NCBI GenBank assembly: GCA_002394335.1
Contig: DGTP01000017.1
Span: forward strand, 1 to 58,357
Reading direction: 5' to 3'
DNA: 58,357 bases
Source: Bacteroidales bacterium UBA4333
GTDB taxonomy: Bacteria; Bacteroidota; Bacteroidia; Bacteroidales; Paludibacteraceae
The first letter of the stretch is position 1, and every line of letters starts with the position of its first letter. Positions 1 through 8,155 of this stretch are shown here, in pieces. A program made the translations under genes and the position numbers. The notes beneath the pieces were generated by a model. That model was not told the DNA's origin. It ran no database searches and saw nothing but the letters and a program-made list of their open reading frames with translations.

Positions 1-131
1 TAGCGTAATAACCACACTCTAATTTTATCTCGATGGATACCTAGCATTTGCTGTACCGCAAGAGGCGAGTAGCCTTCTATGCATTTTTGTACAGCCAATA
101 AACGTTCTTCAATTGAATGTTTCTTGTACAT
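1..131 (-). CDS. IS3-family transposase OrfA, 5' part only
   Basis: The first 43 codons of a minus-strand gene that continues past base 1. The protein starts MYKKHSIEERLLAVQKC and continues with a helix-turn-helix pattern (SPLAVQQMLGIHRDKIRVW), typical of the small DNA-binding OrfA of IS3/IS150 elements, which is normally joined to the DDE catalytic OrfB by programmed frameshifting. The ATG at 131 lies 6 bases after a perfect hairpin. The catalytic part is not visible, so activity is unknown. Confidence 0.75.
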   Translation of the reverse strand, partial: MYKKHSIEERLLAVQKCIEGYSPLAVQQMLGIHRDKIRVWLLR

Positions 132-137
132 ATAACA

Positions 138-171
138 AACCCCAAAAGTTTTGTGTTCAACTTTTGGGGTT
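138..171 (-). promoter_or_regulatory. perfect hairpin at IS end, upstream of OrfA start
   Basis: A 13-bp perfect inverted repeat (AACCCCAAAAGTT and its complement) with an 8-base loop lies between the IS terminus and the transposase ATG. In an RNA entering from outside (for example pfp read-through, same strand) it would fold just before the start codon and could hinder translation. Insertion sequences are known to use such structures to limit impinging transcription; that role here is inferred. Confidence 0.5.
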
Positions 172-200
172 CATTACAGGTTGGGGCGGTTTTTCCGTGT

Positions 201-277
201 TCTATTCTCTATCAGCAGGCTATGCCTGCGGTCTGTATTCTGTCAGGCGCTTGCGCCGGTCTTACAGCGTAGCGGTC
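201..277. repeat. three-unit CAG-palindrome-CGGTC repeat array after pfp
   Basis: Three successive units on the + strand each have a pyrimidine-rich word (such as TCTATTCTCT), then CAG, a short palindrome that differs per unit (CAGGCTATGCCTG, GCGCTTGCGC, CGTAG), then CGGTC. The last unit ends at 277, directly against the pfp stop codon at 278-280. The same format occurs after tkt at 26991-27040. Confidence 0.6.
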
Positions 278-1930
278 CTATTCTCCTTTTTCGAGGCAGA
301 GTGTGCGAGTTGGTTGGTCGCATACCTCTGTAGGGCCGTAGTACTGTATCGGTCCGGGATAGATATAAGATGTATTGGCGTCCGCCCACTCGGCGCGGTG
401 TTTTTTGAGATAGAGGAAAGGTGCACCGTTGAGATCGACCAGTGCTTTCTGGATGACGGGTTTCATCTTACCGTTCCGTTTCTCCATATTAAACATCATC
501 GTGATAGGCACGCCTCCAGCGAGCCACTCTGCCGCCGGTTTGGTGAGGTTACGTACGGAAGACATGTAACCTGTTTTTCCTGCGGCGATGAGGTGTGTAG
601 CGGTGACTCCGAGCGAGTAGCAGTAGTCGGCATCGAAGTTGGACGGCATGGCGCAACGTCCCTCATATCCGAAGAAATGGTTGAGTGCCGAGAACTTGCC
701 TTTGTACTTGCCCTGCGCTTTGAGTTGTGCGAGGCGCTTCTGAACCATTTCGATGAGCAGTTTCTCGGTCTCTATCTGGCTGACCATGACGTTTCCGTGG
801 GGGTCTCGGTCGAGGGTGAGCTGCCGTGCGATGCCTTTCGGCAGCGAGCGGTAGAGGTCGCACGATGCCGGAGTGAGCATGGACTTGACATACTCTCGTT
901 TGGCGTCGTCTCCCTCAAGCGAAGCGAACTCTTCGTTAGCGGCCAGCAGGTCGTTGAGTTCCTGGATGAGGACGCGCATGGCGGGTATGAACTCGATGAG
1001 TCCCTCCGGGATGAGGATAGTACCGAAGTTGAGTCCTGAGTTGGCTCTGTCCACAATAACGTCCACTATCTGCTCGACCACGTCGTTGAGGGTCATTTTT
1101 TGGGCTTCCACCTCCTCGGAGATGAGGCATATGTTCGGCTGCGACTGTAGAGCGCACTCCAAGGCGATATGGCTTGCTGAGCGTCCCATTAGTCGGATGA
1201 AGTGCCAGTATTTCTTAGCGGAATTGGCGTCACGCTGTATGTTTCCGATGAGTTCGGCATAGGTTTTGCAGGCGGTGTCGAAACCGAAAGAGGTCTCGAT
1301 CATCTCGTTCTTGAGGTCTCCGTCGATGGTTTTCGGGCATCCGATGACCTGAATGCCGCACTGTTTCTGCATGTAATACTCAGCGAGGACGCAGGCGTTG
1401 GTATTGGAGTCGTCGCCGCCGATGATGACGATAGCCTTAATACCGAGCTGCTGGCAGATTTTTATACCGTTGTCAAACTGCCAGGTCTCTTCGAGTTTGG
1501 TACGACCTGAGCCGATGATATCGAATCCGCCGGTGTTGCGGTACTCGTCGATGATGTCAGATGTCAGTTCCTGGTACTTGCCGTCGATGAGTCCTGAAGG
1601 TCCTCCGAGGAAGCCGTAGAGTTTGTTTTCGGGGTTGATGGCTTTGAGTCCGTCGAAGAGGCCAGAGATGACATTGTGTCCGCCGGGAGCCTGTCCTCCG
1701 GAGAGGATCACGCCTACATTGAACGGCTCTGAATGCTGACGGCTGCCTTCTGATGGCTCAAACATAATGATCGGCATTCCGTAGGTGTTGGGGAAGAGCG
1801 CTTGGATCTCCTCCTGGTCAGCCACCGACTGTGTTTTCTCGCCTTCCACGAGGCGTACGGCGCCCTGCAGTGCTACCGGCATTTTCGGCTGATAGGCTTG
1901 ACGCGCAATTTGTAATGGACTTTTCTGCAT
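278..1930 (-). CDS. pfp: diphosphate-dependent 6-phosphofructokinase
   Basis: Cytoplasmic glycolytic enzyme that phosphorylates fructose 6-phosphate with pyrophosphate, reversibly. The 550-residue length fits the long PPi-PFK group common in Bacteroidota. The phosphate-binding loop SGGQAPGGHN is at residues 77-86; GGDDSN at 171-176 carries the second Asp that marks PPi rather than ATP use; PKTIDGDL at 199-206 carries the catalytic Asp. The start MQKSPLQIARQAY is the first Met of the conserved body. It stands alone on the minus strand, 42 bases below the AlbA-domain gene. No clear terminator follows; instead there is a palindrome-rich repeat array and then the end of an insertion sequence. Confidence 0.95.
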   Translation of the reverse strand: MQKSPLQIARQAYQPKMPVALQGAVRLVEGEKTQSVADQEEIQALFPNTYGMPIIMFEPSEGSRQHSEPFNVGVILSGGQAPGGHNVISGLFDGLKAINPENKLYGFLGGPSGLIDGKYQELTSDIIDEYRNTGGFDIIGSGRTKLEETWQFDNGIKICQQLGIKAIVIIGGDDSNTNACVLAEYYMQKQCGIQVIGCPKTIDGDLKNEMIETSFGFDTACKTYAELIGNIQRDANSAKKYWHFIRLMGRSASHIALECALQSQPNICLISEEVEAQKMTLNDVVEQIVDVIVDRANSGLNFGTILIPEGLIEFIPAMRVLIQELNDLLAANEEFASLEGDDAKREYVKSMLTPASCDLYRSLPKGIARQLTLDRDPHGNVMVSQIETEKLLIEMVQKRLAQLKAQGKYKGKFSALNHFFGYEGRCAMPSNFDADYCYSLGVTATHLIAAGKTGYMSSVRNLTKPAAEWLAGGVPITMMFNMEKRNGKMKPVIQKALVDLNGAPFLYLKKHRAEWADANTSYIYPGPIQYYGPTEVCDQPTRTLCLEKGE

Positions 1931-1972
1931 AAGATTAAATTATTTGTGTATTGATTATTTTGGCTTATATAT

Positions 1973-3493
1973 TCATTTGGAAAGCACCTCCCAATGACCG
2001 CCTCTGTCCGGCCCGACCCGACGGATGATGCCTTGCGATTGAAGTGCACTCAAATCACGACGAATAGTCCTTGCATCCACTTGGAAATATTTTGCAAGTG
2101 ATGCGGATGTTTCTAGGACATTTTCTAGGACATTTTCTAGGACATTCTGTCTTCCTGTATCCAGTAAGCGTTGCACTATAAGTCTCTGTCTTTCAGTCAG
2201 TTTTCCTGCTATGTTTTCTAGGACATTTACAGTGACATTTTCTGGGACATTTATGGTGACATCCTGTGCATCTTTCTTCCCGCTTTCCGTAGTCCCCATA
2301 GCCATCTCAGCCTGTTTGGTCTCGGCAATGTTCAGACGGATACGGAACATATCATCATCGGTGATAGTTGGTTCGGCTCCGAGATAGACAGGAGCATAGT
2401 GGTACAAGTTACGCACACCAGTACCCAAATGCTCTGCGCGTCCCATTTGCACGAAGAAATTCGCCAAATGCGGATTCTTGGGATGCGGAGTATAGTTGTT
2501 CGGAGTGATAACACCGGCACGTAACGGACGGTTGGCATTCTGTACCAAGACATAATCCTGACGAACATCTATCATGGAAATTGACGGATTAAGATACTCG
2601 CGGTGGATAAGCATGTTGGCTACTACCTCACGGAACACTTTATTACGAAGCGAGACACGCTGGTCCCTCTCCATATAGAATGGATCAGGAAAGTATCTCT
2701 CGAAGAAGTTCATAATATCCGTGTAGCCGTCAATAATATTGCCGAAGGACGTAAAACGATCGTCGTAACGGTCTGTATTTCTTCGACGGAGGACACAATC
2801 TATCTTATAATATGGCAATGCACTTTGAATGATCTCATCTTTGCCAAAGAGCATAAGTGCTGCCAGTGTAAAACCTTCTTCTCCCGTACGCACATCGGTT
2901 CGGTAGAGGTTAGCCTGTTTGAAGAAATCCATATCGCTGAGTGCCAACCAGGGATGGTTTTCGCGCATACTATGGATGAGGTTTTTTGCTTTCTCTACGA
3001 TACCTTCTTTGAAATGCTCTGTCTTCAAATAAGGATAGATAGTGTTCTCGGTATAGCCGGAACTCTTGCGCAAATAGAGTGCGCTTATCTCTGCGTCCGT
3101 ACGGAGTTCAAAATCGCCGTCCACACTGCGGTCATAAAACTTATTCTTGAACCGGTGGGCTTGGCTGCTTGCGGGCACTTGGATAACAATCACTTGCCGG
3201 TTGTCCTCTGTTTCCACAATCTCCGGTTGCAGCAGGAACGACGGTTTGAGGATTTCGCTATTATTGCTGACATTGGCAATGTTCTTGCACATCTGGTCGA
3301 TAGCACGCGGATTGACACCTTCGGAAATCGAGCCGTCGTCATGCGCCCCTAAAACGATCACCCCGCCGTCGCGGTTAAGGAAAGCGCAAACGGTCTCGAA
3401 CAAGTTGCCGGGCAACTCGCTCCACGCTTCTTTGTACTCAATCGTACGTTTCTCGCGTTGTTTGGTAATCTGTTTCAGTTCCTCAAATGTCAT
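1973..3493 (-). CDS. AlbA_2-domain ATP-binding protein / putative transcriptional regulator
   Basis: A 506-residue protein of the Schlafen-AlbA_2 family. Residues 1 to about 150 form the AlbA_2 nucleic-acid-binding domain (REKRTIEYKEAWSELPGN near the start, GGVIVLGAHDDG around 45). The middle carries a GHKL-like ATP-binding part (REVVANMLIHREY, DVRQDYVLVQNANRP). The C-terminus is a winged helix (LAKYFQVDARTIRRDLSAL). Between them lies a low-complexity stretch with NVLENVLENVLE, encoded by exact 12-base tandem copies. Proteins of this type are often regulators or defence-associated; the target is unknown. A Bacteroidota promoter lies 20 bases upstream of the start, making this the first gene of its transcript. 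Confidence 0.8.
   Translation of the reverse strand: MTFEELKQITKQREKRTIEYKEAWSELPGNLFETVCAFLNRDGGVIVLGAHDDGSISEGVNPRAIDQMCKNIANVSNNSEILKPSFLLQPEIVETEDNRQVIVIQVPASSQAHRFKNKFYDRSVDGDFELRTDAEISALYLRKSSGYTENTIYPYLKTEHFKEGIVEKAKNLIHSMRENHPWLALSDMDFFKQANLYRTDVRTGEEGFTLAALMLFGKDEIIQSALPYYKIDCVLRRRNTDRYDDRFTSFGNIIDGYTDIMNFFERYFPDPFYMERDQRVSLRNKVFREVVANMLIHREYLNPSISMIDVRQDYVLVQNANRPLRAGVITPNNYTPHPKNPHLANFFVQMGRAEHLGTGVRNLYHYAPVYLGAEPTITDDDMFRIRLNIAETKQAEMAMGTTESGKKDAQDVTINVPENVTVNVLENIAGKLTERQRLIVQRLLDTGRQNVLENVLENVLETSASLAKYFQVDARTIRRDLSALQSQGIIRRVGPDRGGHWEVLSK
2111..2263 (-). repeat. 12-base in-frame tandem repeats inside the AlbA-domain gene
   Basis: Three exact copies of TTCTAGGACATT (+ strand) lie at 2111-2146 and four diverged copies at 2216-2263. 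Read on the minus strand they encode ENVL/NVPE/NVTV tetrapeptides. Because the period is a multiple of three, copy-number changes would lengthen or shorten the linker without breaking the frame. Confidence 0.85.
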
Positions 3494-3512
3494 AAGGACG
3501 CCATTTTGCGTG

Positions 3513-3544
3513 CAAAATTACTGCTTTTTTTTGATATATGCAAG
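3513..3544 (-). promoter_or_regulatory. Bacteroidota promoter of the AlbA-domain gene
   Basis: On the minus strand: CTTG (one mismatch to TTTG), 20 bases, TAATTTTG. The -7 box is 20 bases from the ATG, so the leader is very short. Confidence 0.7.
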
Positions 3545-4011
3545 AGTCGCGGCTTTTTTGCTGCTTTTTTGCATAAATTTAGAATGTATTGAGGGTATAT
3601 TTAGGGTGTAATTTAGGGGTGTTTAGCGGTCATTTACGTTACCATGTCGTTACCACTACGGACGTGTACGTACGGTTTGGGGTGTGTCGGAGAGGTGTTT
3701 GAATCGGTTTCCGGGTCCGTTCCGGGTACGTAATAGGTCCGAGAATGGTTAACGATGACTAAGAATATATAAGAACAACTAACGCTCAATTTTTGAACAT
3801 AGCGTTCGAAAAAAATGCACTGTACTATTTGCACTATTTGCACTTTGGAGGGAGAAAGTGCAGAAAGTGCAAAGCAAAAAAATGACATAAGAAAAGTGAG
3901 AATTCTGAGAAATCTCACTTTTCTCAATGCAAATTTTTATAGAACCGGCATAGCAAGCAGAGCAACGAAAGAAGAGGACGTGGCATTCATATACCGTGAA
4001 CTACCAAGAAA
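3545..4011. other. intergenic region with repeats and hairpins, no convincing gene
   Basis: About 470 bases without a supported gene. It holds the 24-base motif at 3637-3660 that recurs at 18110, an imperfect inverted repeat of TTTGCACT words at about 3831-3875, and a perfect 12-bp inverted repeat at 3890-3901/3913-3924 (AGAAAAGTGAGA). A 109-codon + strand ORF crosses the region but also crosses the terminator hairpin at 4018-4042 and has low-complexity, repeat-derived content, so I do not call it. Confidence 0.5.
3637..3660 (+). repeat. dispersed 24-base intergenic motif, copy 1
   Basis: CGTTACCATGTCGTTACCAC followed by TACG; 22 of 24 bases match the copy at 18110-18133. Both copies lie about 100 bases past a promoter-like element of the same type. 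Confidence 0.6.
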
Positions 4012-4042
4012 GAAAAACCGCTTGGCGTCACTCGCCAAGCGG
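4012..4042 (-). terminator. rho-independent terminator after the nuclease gene
   Basis: A perfect 10-bp stem (CCGCTTGGCG) with a 5-base loop, followed on the minus strand by TTTTTCTTTCTT. It ends the transcript carrying the nuclease gene and probably originally ended the gene whose tail remains at 4114-4188. Confidence 0.85.
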
Positions 4043-4113
4043 AATGAACGGGATAATATCCATGATGAGGACGAAGTCAAATTCTGGATGACATCCGGCA
4101 AAATGAACGACGC

Positions 4114-4188
4114 TTATTTGACTTCTTGCCATTGGAGGGTGTAGATCTTGGCACCGCGGAGGATGAAGATTTGAAAATCACCATTGTC
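4114..4188 (-). pseudogene. orphan C-terminal tail of a secreted Bacteroidales protein
   Basis: Twenty-four codons plus stop, in a different frame from and overlapping the end of the nuclease gene, read DNGDFQIFILRGAKIYTLQW and then QEVK. This resembles the C-terminal tails of the two secreted proteins in this window (ENGNIYILMPNGKKYSIIG and RNGQIVIERNGKRYNLLG). No upstream body exists in this frame, so it is read as the remnant of a second surface-protein gene whose front part was replaced by the nuclease gene. The good terminator just beyond fits that history. Confidence 0.6.
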
Positions 4189-4801
4189 TCAGCCAAAACT
4201 CATTAAAGATGTCACTTTCGGTTTCCTCGTAAATGTAATTTTTCTCATCTCCGTGTTGGAATTTCTCCGGCAACAAATCATAGAATTGTAAAGCCTTGAA
4301 TCCTTTCTTCCCTTCTGATTTCGTTTTTTCTATCTCAATTCCGTAGATTTCTTCTATATTCTCTTGTTCATGGCAGGTAACTAACTTATAGCTTCTGTTC
4401 GCTTTAGGCACATACACCTCTTTGTTATTGTCATAATACTCATCGAATTTCTTTTTATAATCTACAAGTTGGTTTTCACGGAGTTTGGAATAGTACTTAT
4501 TCTCAATAAGAATAGCATAGGTTTGAGTAGATTCTCCAACTTTAATGACCACTTCTACACACAAATCCATGTATTGCCATTCTTTCCAAACCTTAACAGA
4601 TTCAATTTTCGTATCATCAGTAATTGAGAAATCGTCCAACAACACTCCAAGCATATACCTGCAATAACGGCATAGCATAGGTTTCTCAATGAGATATTTA
4701 TCTACGGCATGCCTTAGTGAGTAAGACATAATGTAGTCCATAACGATCTCTGCCTTACCGTCACCTTCGGAATTATCTTTCATCAACAAGGATTCTTCCA
4801 T
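4178..4801 (-). CDS. PD-(D/E)XK nuclease superfamily protein (PDDEXK_4-like)
   Basis: A 207-residue protein resembling the PDDEXK_4 family. Residues about 68-105 carry the likely core: the Asp in YMDLCVEVVI and the ExK motif in AILIENKYYSK (E and K separated by one residue). A Gln/Tyr-rich helix (RENQLVDYKKKFDEYY) follows, as usual in these folds. Known members are nucleases or remnants of them, often in accessory regions; the target here is unknown. It starts 6 bases after the BspA-like gene ends, so both probably share a transcript. Its last bases overlap an out-of-frame orphan protein tail, suggesting it arrived by recombination. Composition is AT-rich compared with nearby housekeeping genes. 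Confidence 0.7.
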   Translation of the reverse strand: MEESLLMKDNSEGDGKAEIVMDYIMSYSLRHAVDKYLIEKPMLCRYCRYMLGVLLDDFSITDDTKIESVKVWKEWQYMDLCVEVVIKVGESTQTYAILIENKYYSKLRENQLVDYKKKFDEYYDNNKEVYVPKANRSYKLVTCHEQENIEEIYGIEIEKTKSEGKKGFKALQFYDLLPEKFQHGDEKNYIYEETESDIFNEFWLRQW

Positions 4802-4807
4802 AAAATA

Positions 4808-7690
4808 CTAATTTAAAAGTTTACCAATAATCGAATATTTCTTGCCGTTAGGCATAAGGATGTATATATTGCCATTTTCTATATACTTAACAGGTCTTTC
4901 TGCGGATTTATCATAAATATCCTCTATGCCTTGGCTTTTTGGTGTAGCTGTATAAGTAGCTGTGTATGTAGCATCTCCCACTACGGGAACAATTTCCGGC
5001 GACCACTTATCAAAAGTATAGGTATATTTGTCGTCCTCTTCTTTTGTCGGAACACCTTTGGGGTAGATAGGCAAAGAGCCATATTCCCACAAACTAGCCG
5101 ACAAAATACTATCGTCACTCATGAAAGTAATCGTATATTTATTTAGTGTAGCATTGTATGTAGCTTTATAAGTAGCATCTTTGGTCACGGTTACAACGCG
5201 AGGCGACCAGCCTGCAAAAGTATATGAATACTGCGCATCGCCTGTTTTTTGAGGGTCTTCTGGAAGAACCGGTGTCGCTCCATATTCATATTCTTGTTCA
5301 ACGAGAATAGTATCATTCTCATCGACAAATCGGATAGTAAATATCTGAGGTGCGAAAATAGCAGTAATTGTTGTGTCCTGTGTCAATGTAATTGTTCGTG
5401 GATTCTCAGTTACACCGTCCGACCATTGTACGAAATTGTTCCCCCTATAAGGGAATGCAGCAAGAGTTGAAGAACAAACATTTCCCCCCGAAGTAGTATA
5501 GCCTCTTAAAGAGTCAGAAGAAGAGACATTGAATTCATATATATTTGGTCGGTATTGTATATTATACTTATTCCAATTTGACATCTGATATGCCTCTAAA
5601 TGACCGCAGGGTACATAGATGGGAATAGTATCAGCTGTAATAGGATGTACTTTTGAAATAACAGGTGGTATTTCGGCATGTATTACAATTTCCATTGGCG
5701 CGAAAGAACCCCAACGGTCAAAAGCATAGTTACCAATTTCTGCTATATTACTACCTATTACTACGGAAGATAAAGTACGACACCACGCAAAAGCATACTC
5801 ACCTATACTTACGACACTATTTGGAATTGAAATAGCGGATAATTTTTCACACTTATAAAATGCATTATTACCAATAAATTGAACCTTGTTAGGGATAACT
5901 ATAGAATCCAATGAAACGCAATAACTGAAACATGCATCACCAATAGTTAAAACACTATCAGGGATATCAAATGTTTTAAATGGGCAACTGGCAAATGCAT
6001 GATTGCCAAGTGTTGTAATACTTTGTGGTAAAGATACGGAGACTAATCCTGAGCCATAAAATGCACTATCACCAATGCTTGTTACATTATTGGGAATCTC
6101 TATTGATTTCAATGCCTTACAAGAATAAAACACCTCATCTTCAATATAAGACAATCTATGGGGCAAGATTGCTGATTCCAATTTTTTGCATTTATAGAAT
6201 GCGCCGGCACCAAGGGTTTCTACACTTTCAGGAATAGTTACTGACGTAAAATTATTGCAATCTTGGAAAGCATGATCTCCTATATATTTCAATTTATTTG
6301 GTAACTCAAATGAAAGCAGCTTACTACAACCAGCGAAAGCGCGCCGACCTATAGAGTCAACAGTATTAGGGATAGTAATTGATTTCAAATTAGAACATTC
6401 GCCAAAAACAGATGGGCTGATACTGGTAACACTATTGGGAATAATAACGGAATCTAATTTAGAACAACCATAAAACGCAGCCGTGTCAATATGTGTTAAG
6501 CTATTAGGTAATTGCACTTTTGTTAGATTCTCACATTGAGAAAATGCATTCCTCTTTATACTTTTTAATCCTTCTGGTAAATACAAAGAATCAAAAGCGC
6601 ATTTACTAAATGACAGCTCTCCTATAGTATCGAGGCTTCTAGGGAATATTATATTTTTAAGATTAGAGCATCCAAAGAATGCCCAATTACCTATTCGCGT
6701 AACACCATTTAACAATGTTACGGATGTGATATTTTTTAAATAACTGAATGTATACTCTCCAACACCTTTCACATTACTTCCAATAATAAATTCTTTCACT
6801 TGCTGACCGAAGATAGCACCGATATTAGAACCTCCAAGCCCAGCAAATACTGAATATGTTTTATTAACTAATGAATCTGAGTTTAAGGTAACTGATATCA
6901 AACTATCGCAGCCGCTAAACGCATTCTTTTCTATATTTACAACACTTTTTCCAATGCTTATAGAATGTAGCTTCTTGCAGTTCAAAAAAGTATTTTCCTT
7001 GATAGAAACTACGCTATCAGGTATCACAATAGATGTGAGATTACTACAGTTCGAAAAAGCTTTGCTTTCTATGCTAACTACTTTATCTGGTAATGTTAAA
7101 GATGTGAGATTTTTACAGTTTGAAAAAGCTCCGCCCCCTATATATAGGGTATTCTCTTTTATTGTATAATTTGTTAGCGTAGTATCAGTAACTTCAATCA
7201 AATATGTTCCTGCATAACGAATACTATCAATTACAGGCAAACTGCTACAACCCTCAAAAATACTGTTCCCAAAACTCTTGATAGAAGTTGGAAATACCAC
7301 TGTGTTCAAACTAATACAATTTATAAAAGCATTATAACCTATAGTAGCAATACTATTGGGAATGACTACAGATGTGAGTTTCCCACAATTAGCAAAGGCT
7401 TCTCTATCTATGCTTGTAATGGTATATGTTATCCCATTATTATCAATAGAGGTCGGTATCACAAGGCTAGTGGTATCGCTGTCCCAACAACTACCATAAA
7501 CAACGCGTTTTTTTTCATAATAATAACCATTATAAAAGTCCATTTGTTCAACGTTCTTGTAAGTGACTTTTGCGGTTTGGCTTACAGACTCTAACTCGTA
7601 ATACAATACTCCAATTTTGACTTTTTGAGCAAATGCTGTTCCTACGCTGGTCATGAGCGCAAGACAGACAATTAAAATTTTTCTTTTCAT
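4808..7690 (-). CDS. BspA-like leucine-rich repeat secreted protein
   Basis: A 960-residue exported protein. Residues 1-21 are a signal peptide ending in AFAQ. About residues 70-690 are tandem LRR_5/BspA-type repeats of about 23 residues, with the recurring pattern IGxxAFxxCxxLxSVxIPxSV. Then follow about three Listeria-Bacteroides (InlB B-like) repeats with YTFAGWSP and YTFDKWSPE signatures, and a C-terminal tail ENGNIYILMPNGKKYSIIG plus KLLN. BspA proteins are surface proteins linked to adhesion, and the B-repeats usually act as spacers. No membrane anchor or sorting Cys is visible. The start follows a terminator-like hairpin by about 37 bases, and a structured RNA lies upstream. The nuclease gene follows at once. 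Confidence 0.85.
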   Translation of the reverse strand: MKRKILIVCLALMTSVGTAFAQKVKIGVLYYELESVSQTAKVTYKNVEQMDFYNGYYYEKKRVVYGSCWDSDTTSLVIPTSIDNNGITYTITSIDREAFANCGKLTSVVIPNSIATIGYNAFINCISLNTVVFPTSIKSFGNSIFEGCSSLPVIDSIRYAGTYLIEVTDTTLTNYTIKENTLYIGGGAFSNCKNLTSLTLPDKVVSIESKAFSNCSNLTSIVIPDSVVSIKENTFLNCKKLHSISIGKSVVNIEKNAFSGCDSLISVTLNSDSLVNKTYSVFAGLGGSNIGAIFGQQVKEFIIGSNVKGVGEYTFSYLKNITSVTLLNGVTRIGNWAFFGCSNLKNIIFPRSLDTIGELSFSKCAFDSLYLPEGLKSIKRNAFSQCENLTKVQLPNSLTHIDTAAFYGCSKLDSVIIPNSVTSISPSVFGECSNLKSITIPNTVDSIGRRAFAGCSKLLSFELPNKLKYIGDHAFQDCNNFTSVTIPESVETLGAGAFYKCKKLESAILPHRLSYIEDEVFYSCKALKSIEIPNNVTSIGDSAFYGSGLVSVSLPQSITTLGNHAFASCPFKTFDIPDSVLTIGDACFSYCVSLDSIVIPNKVQFIGNNAFYKCEKLSAISIPNSVVSIGEYAFAWCRTLSSVVIGSNIAEIGNYAFDRWGSFAPMEIVIHAEIPPVISKVHPITADTIPIYVPCGHLEAYQMSNWNKYNIQYRPNIYEFNVSSSDSLRGYTTSGGNVCSSTLAAFPYRGNNFVQWSDGVTENPRTITLTQDTTITAIFAPQIFTIRFVDENDTILVEQEYEYGATPVLPEDPQKTGDAQYSYTFAGWSPRVVTVTKDATYKATYNATLNKYTITFMSDDSILSASLWEYGSLPIYPKGVPTKEEDDKYTYTFDKWSPEIVPVVGDATYTATYTATPKSQGIEDIYDKSAERPVKYIENGNIYILMPNGKKYSIIGKLLN

Positions 7691-7726
7691 ATTGCTATTA
7701 TTTTGAGGTTAATTATTCACAAATAC

Positions 7727-7752
7727 AACAAAAGCGTGAATGTTATCCACGC
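7727..7752 (-). terminator. terminator-like hairpin before the BspA-like gene
   Basis: Stem GCGTG/CACGC with a 9-base loop, followed on the minus strand by TTTTGTTG. It lies 37 bases before the ATG at 7690. The stem is short, so termination may be partial or conditional. Confidence 0.5.
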
Positions 7753-8039
7753 TCATTCTCCTTAACTAGGTTCTGGTATTACCTTTGTACAAGAATAAAC
7801 AATAACGTCCACGCCCGATATGTTTGTCCCTCCCACCCATTAACGGGCGAGAACTGAATATAACATATCCACGAGGACGTCTATTGCACTATCTTGTTTT
7901 GGGTACACAAATTTACCAGATTCAGTTAAGCCAAAACAAGCGTCAATAAACGCCTTTTAAATACTATGTGCTCACTTTTTTATGCTGCTGAGTTCAGCGA
8001 AATCACGATGGGATTATTAATCCGCACGCAACTTGCGTG
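7727..8039 (-). ncRNA. structured RNA or long leader, unidentified (6S-like fold possible)
   Basis: A transcript from the promoter at 8040-8071 would run about 310 bases to a hairpin followed by TTTTGTTG (7727-7752). On the minus strand it can form several hairpins: GCACGCAAGTTGCGTGC, GGATTAATAATCC, a 10-bp stem CTTGTTTTGG (7931-7940 with 7893-7902), and one long irregular hairpin at 7789-7897 with helices ACAAGA, GCAATA, ACGTCC and GATATGTT. Several pairs are G-U on this strand and would be A-C mismatches on the other, so the minus strand is favoured. The long irregular hairpin is reminiscent of 6S RNA, but the CTTGTTTTGG stem competes with its closing helix, so a regulatory leader of the BspA-like gene is equally possible. 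Confidence 0.45.
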
Positions 8040-8071
8040 CAAAGGTACAACTTTTTTTTGAATTATGCAAA
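8040..8071 (-). promoter_or_regulatory. Bacteroidota promoter of the structured RNA
   Basis: A perfect match on the minus strand: TTTG, 20 bases, TACCTTTG. The next gene on this strand starts 350 bases further on, so a long untranslated RNA is made. Confidence 0.8.
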
Positions 8072-8097
8072 TAAATTGTTATTTTTTGCTTATGTAC

Positions 8098-8132
8098 AAA
8101 ACAAAAGGCGCAAAGGCTCAAACCTTTGCGCC
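8098..8132 (-). terminator. rho-independent terminator after the ispG transcript
   Basis: A perfect 10-bp stem GGCGCAAAGG with a 6-base loop, followed on the minus strand by TTTTGTTTTG. It ends the ispG and downstream hypothetical gene unit. Confidence 0.9.
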
Positions 8133-8155
8133 TAATTGGTTACGTATATCACAGA

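Larger units (their letters stand above)
1..178 (-). mobile_element. IS3-family insertion sequence, partial (one end)
   Basis: The outer end of an insertion sequence lies at about 178, reading TGTAATGAACCCC on the minus strand, a TG-start end of the kind seen in the IS150 group of IS3 elements. Inside it is the start of an OrfA-type transposase gene. The rest of the element is beyond the left edge, so target-site duplication and the other end cannot be checked. It sits about 20 bases downstream of the repeat array that follows pfp. Confidence 0.75.

Noticed and set aside
3815..4144. 109-codon + strand ORF in the intergenic region
   Set aside because: It is built from repeat words at its start, passes through a terminator hairpin of the opposite strand and overlaps the orphan protein tail; no protein-like domain.
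4808..4881. exosortase sorting signal on the BspA-like protein
   Set aside because: The tail has no membrane helix followed by basic residues, so the exosortase at 39.5 kb is not an obvious partner.
7727..8039. tmRNA, RNase P RNA or SRP RNA
   Set aside because: The conserved landmarks (GGGGCTG start and tRNA-like end of tmRNA, GAGGAAAGTCCGGGC-like P RNA motif, SRP GGAA-tetraloop domain) are not present.
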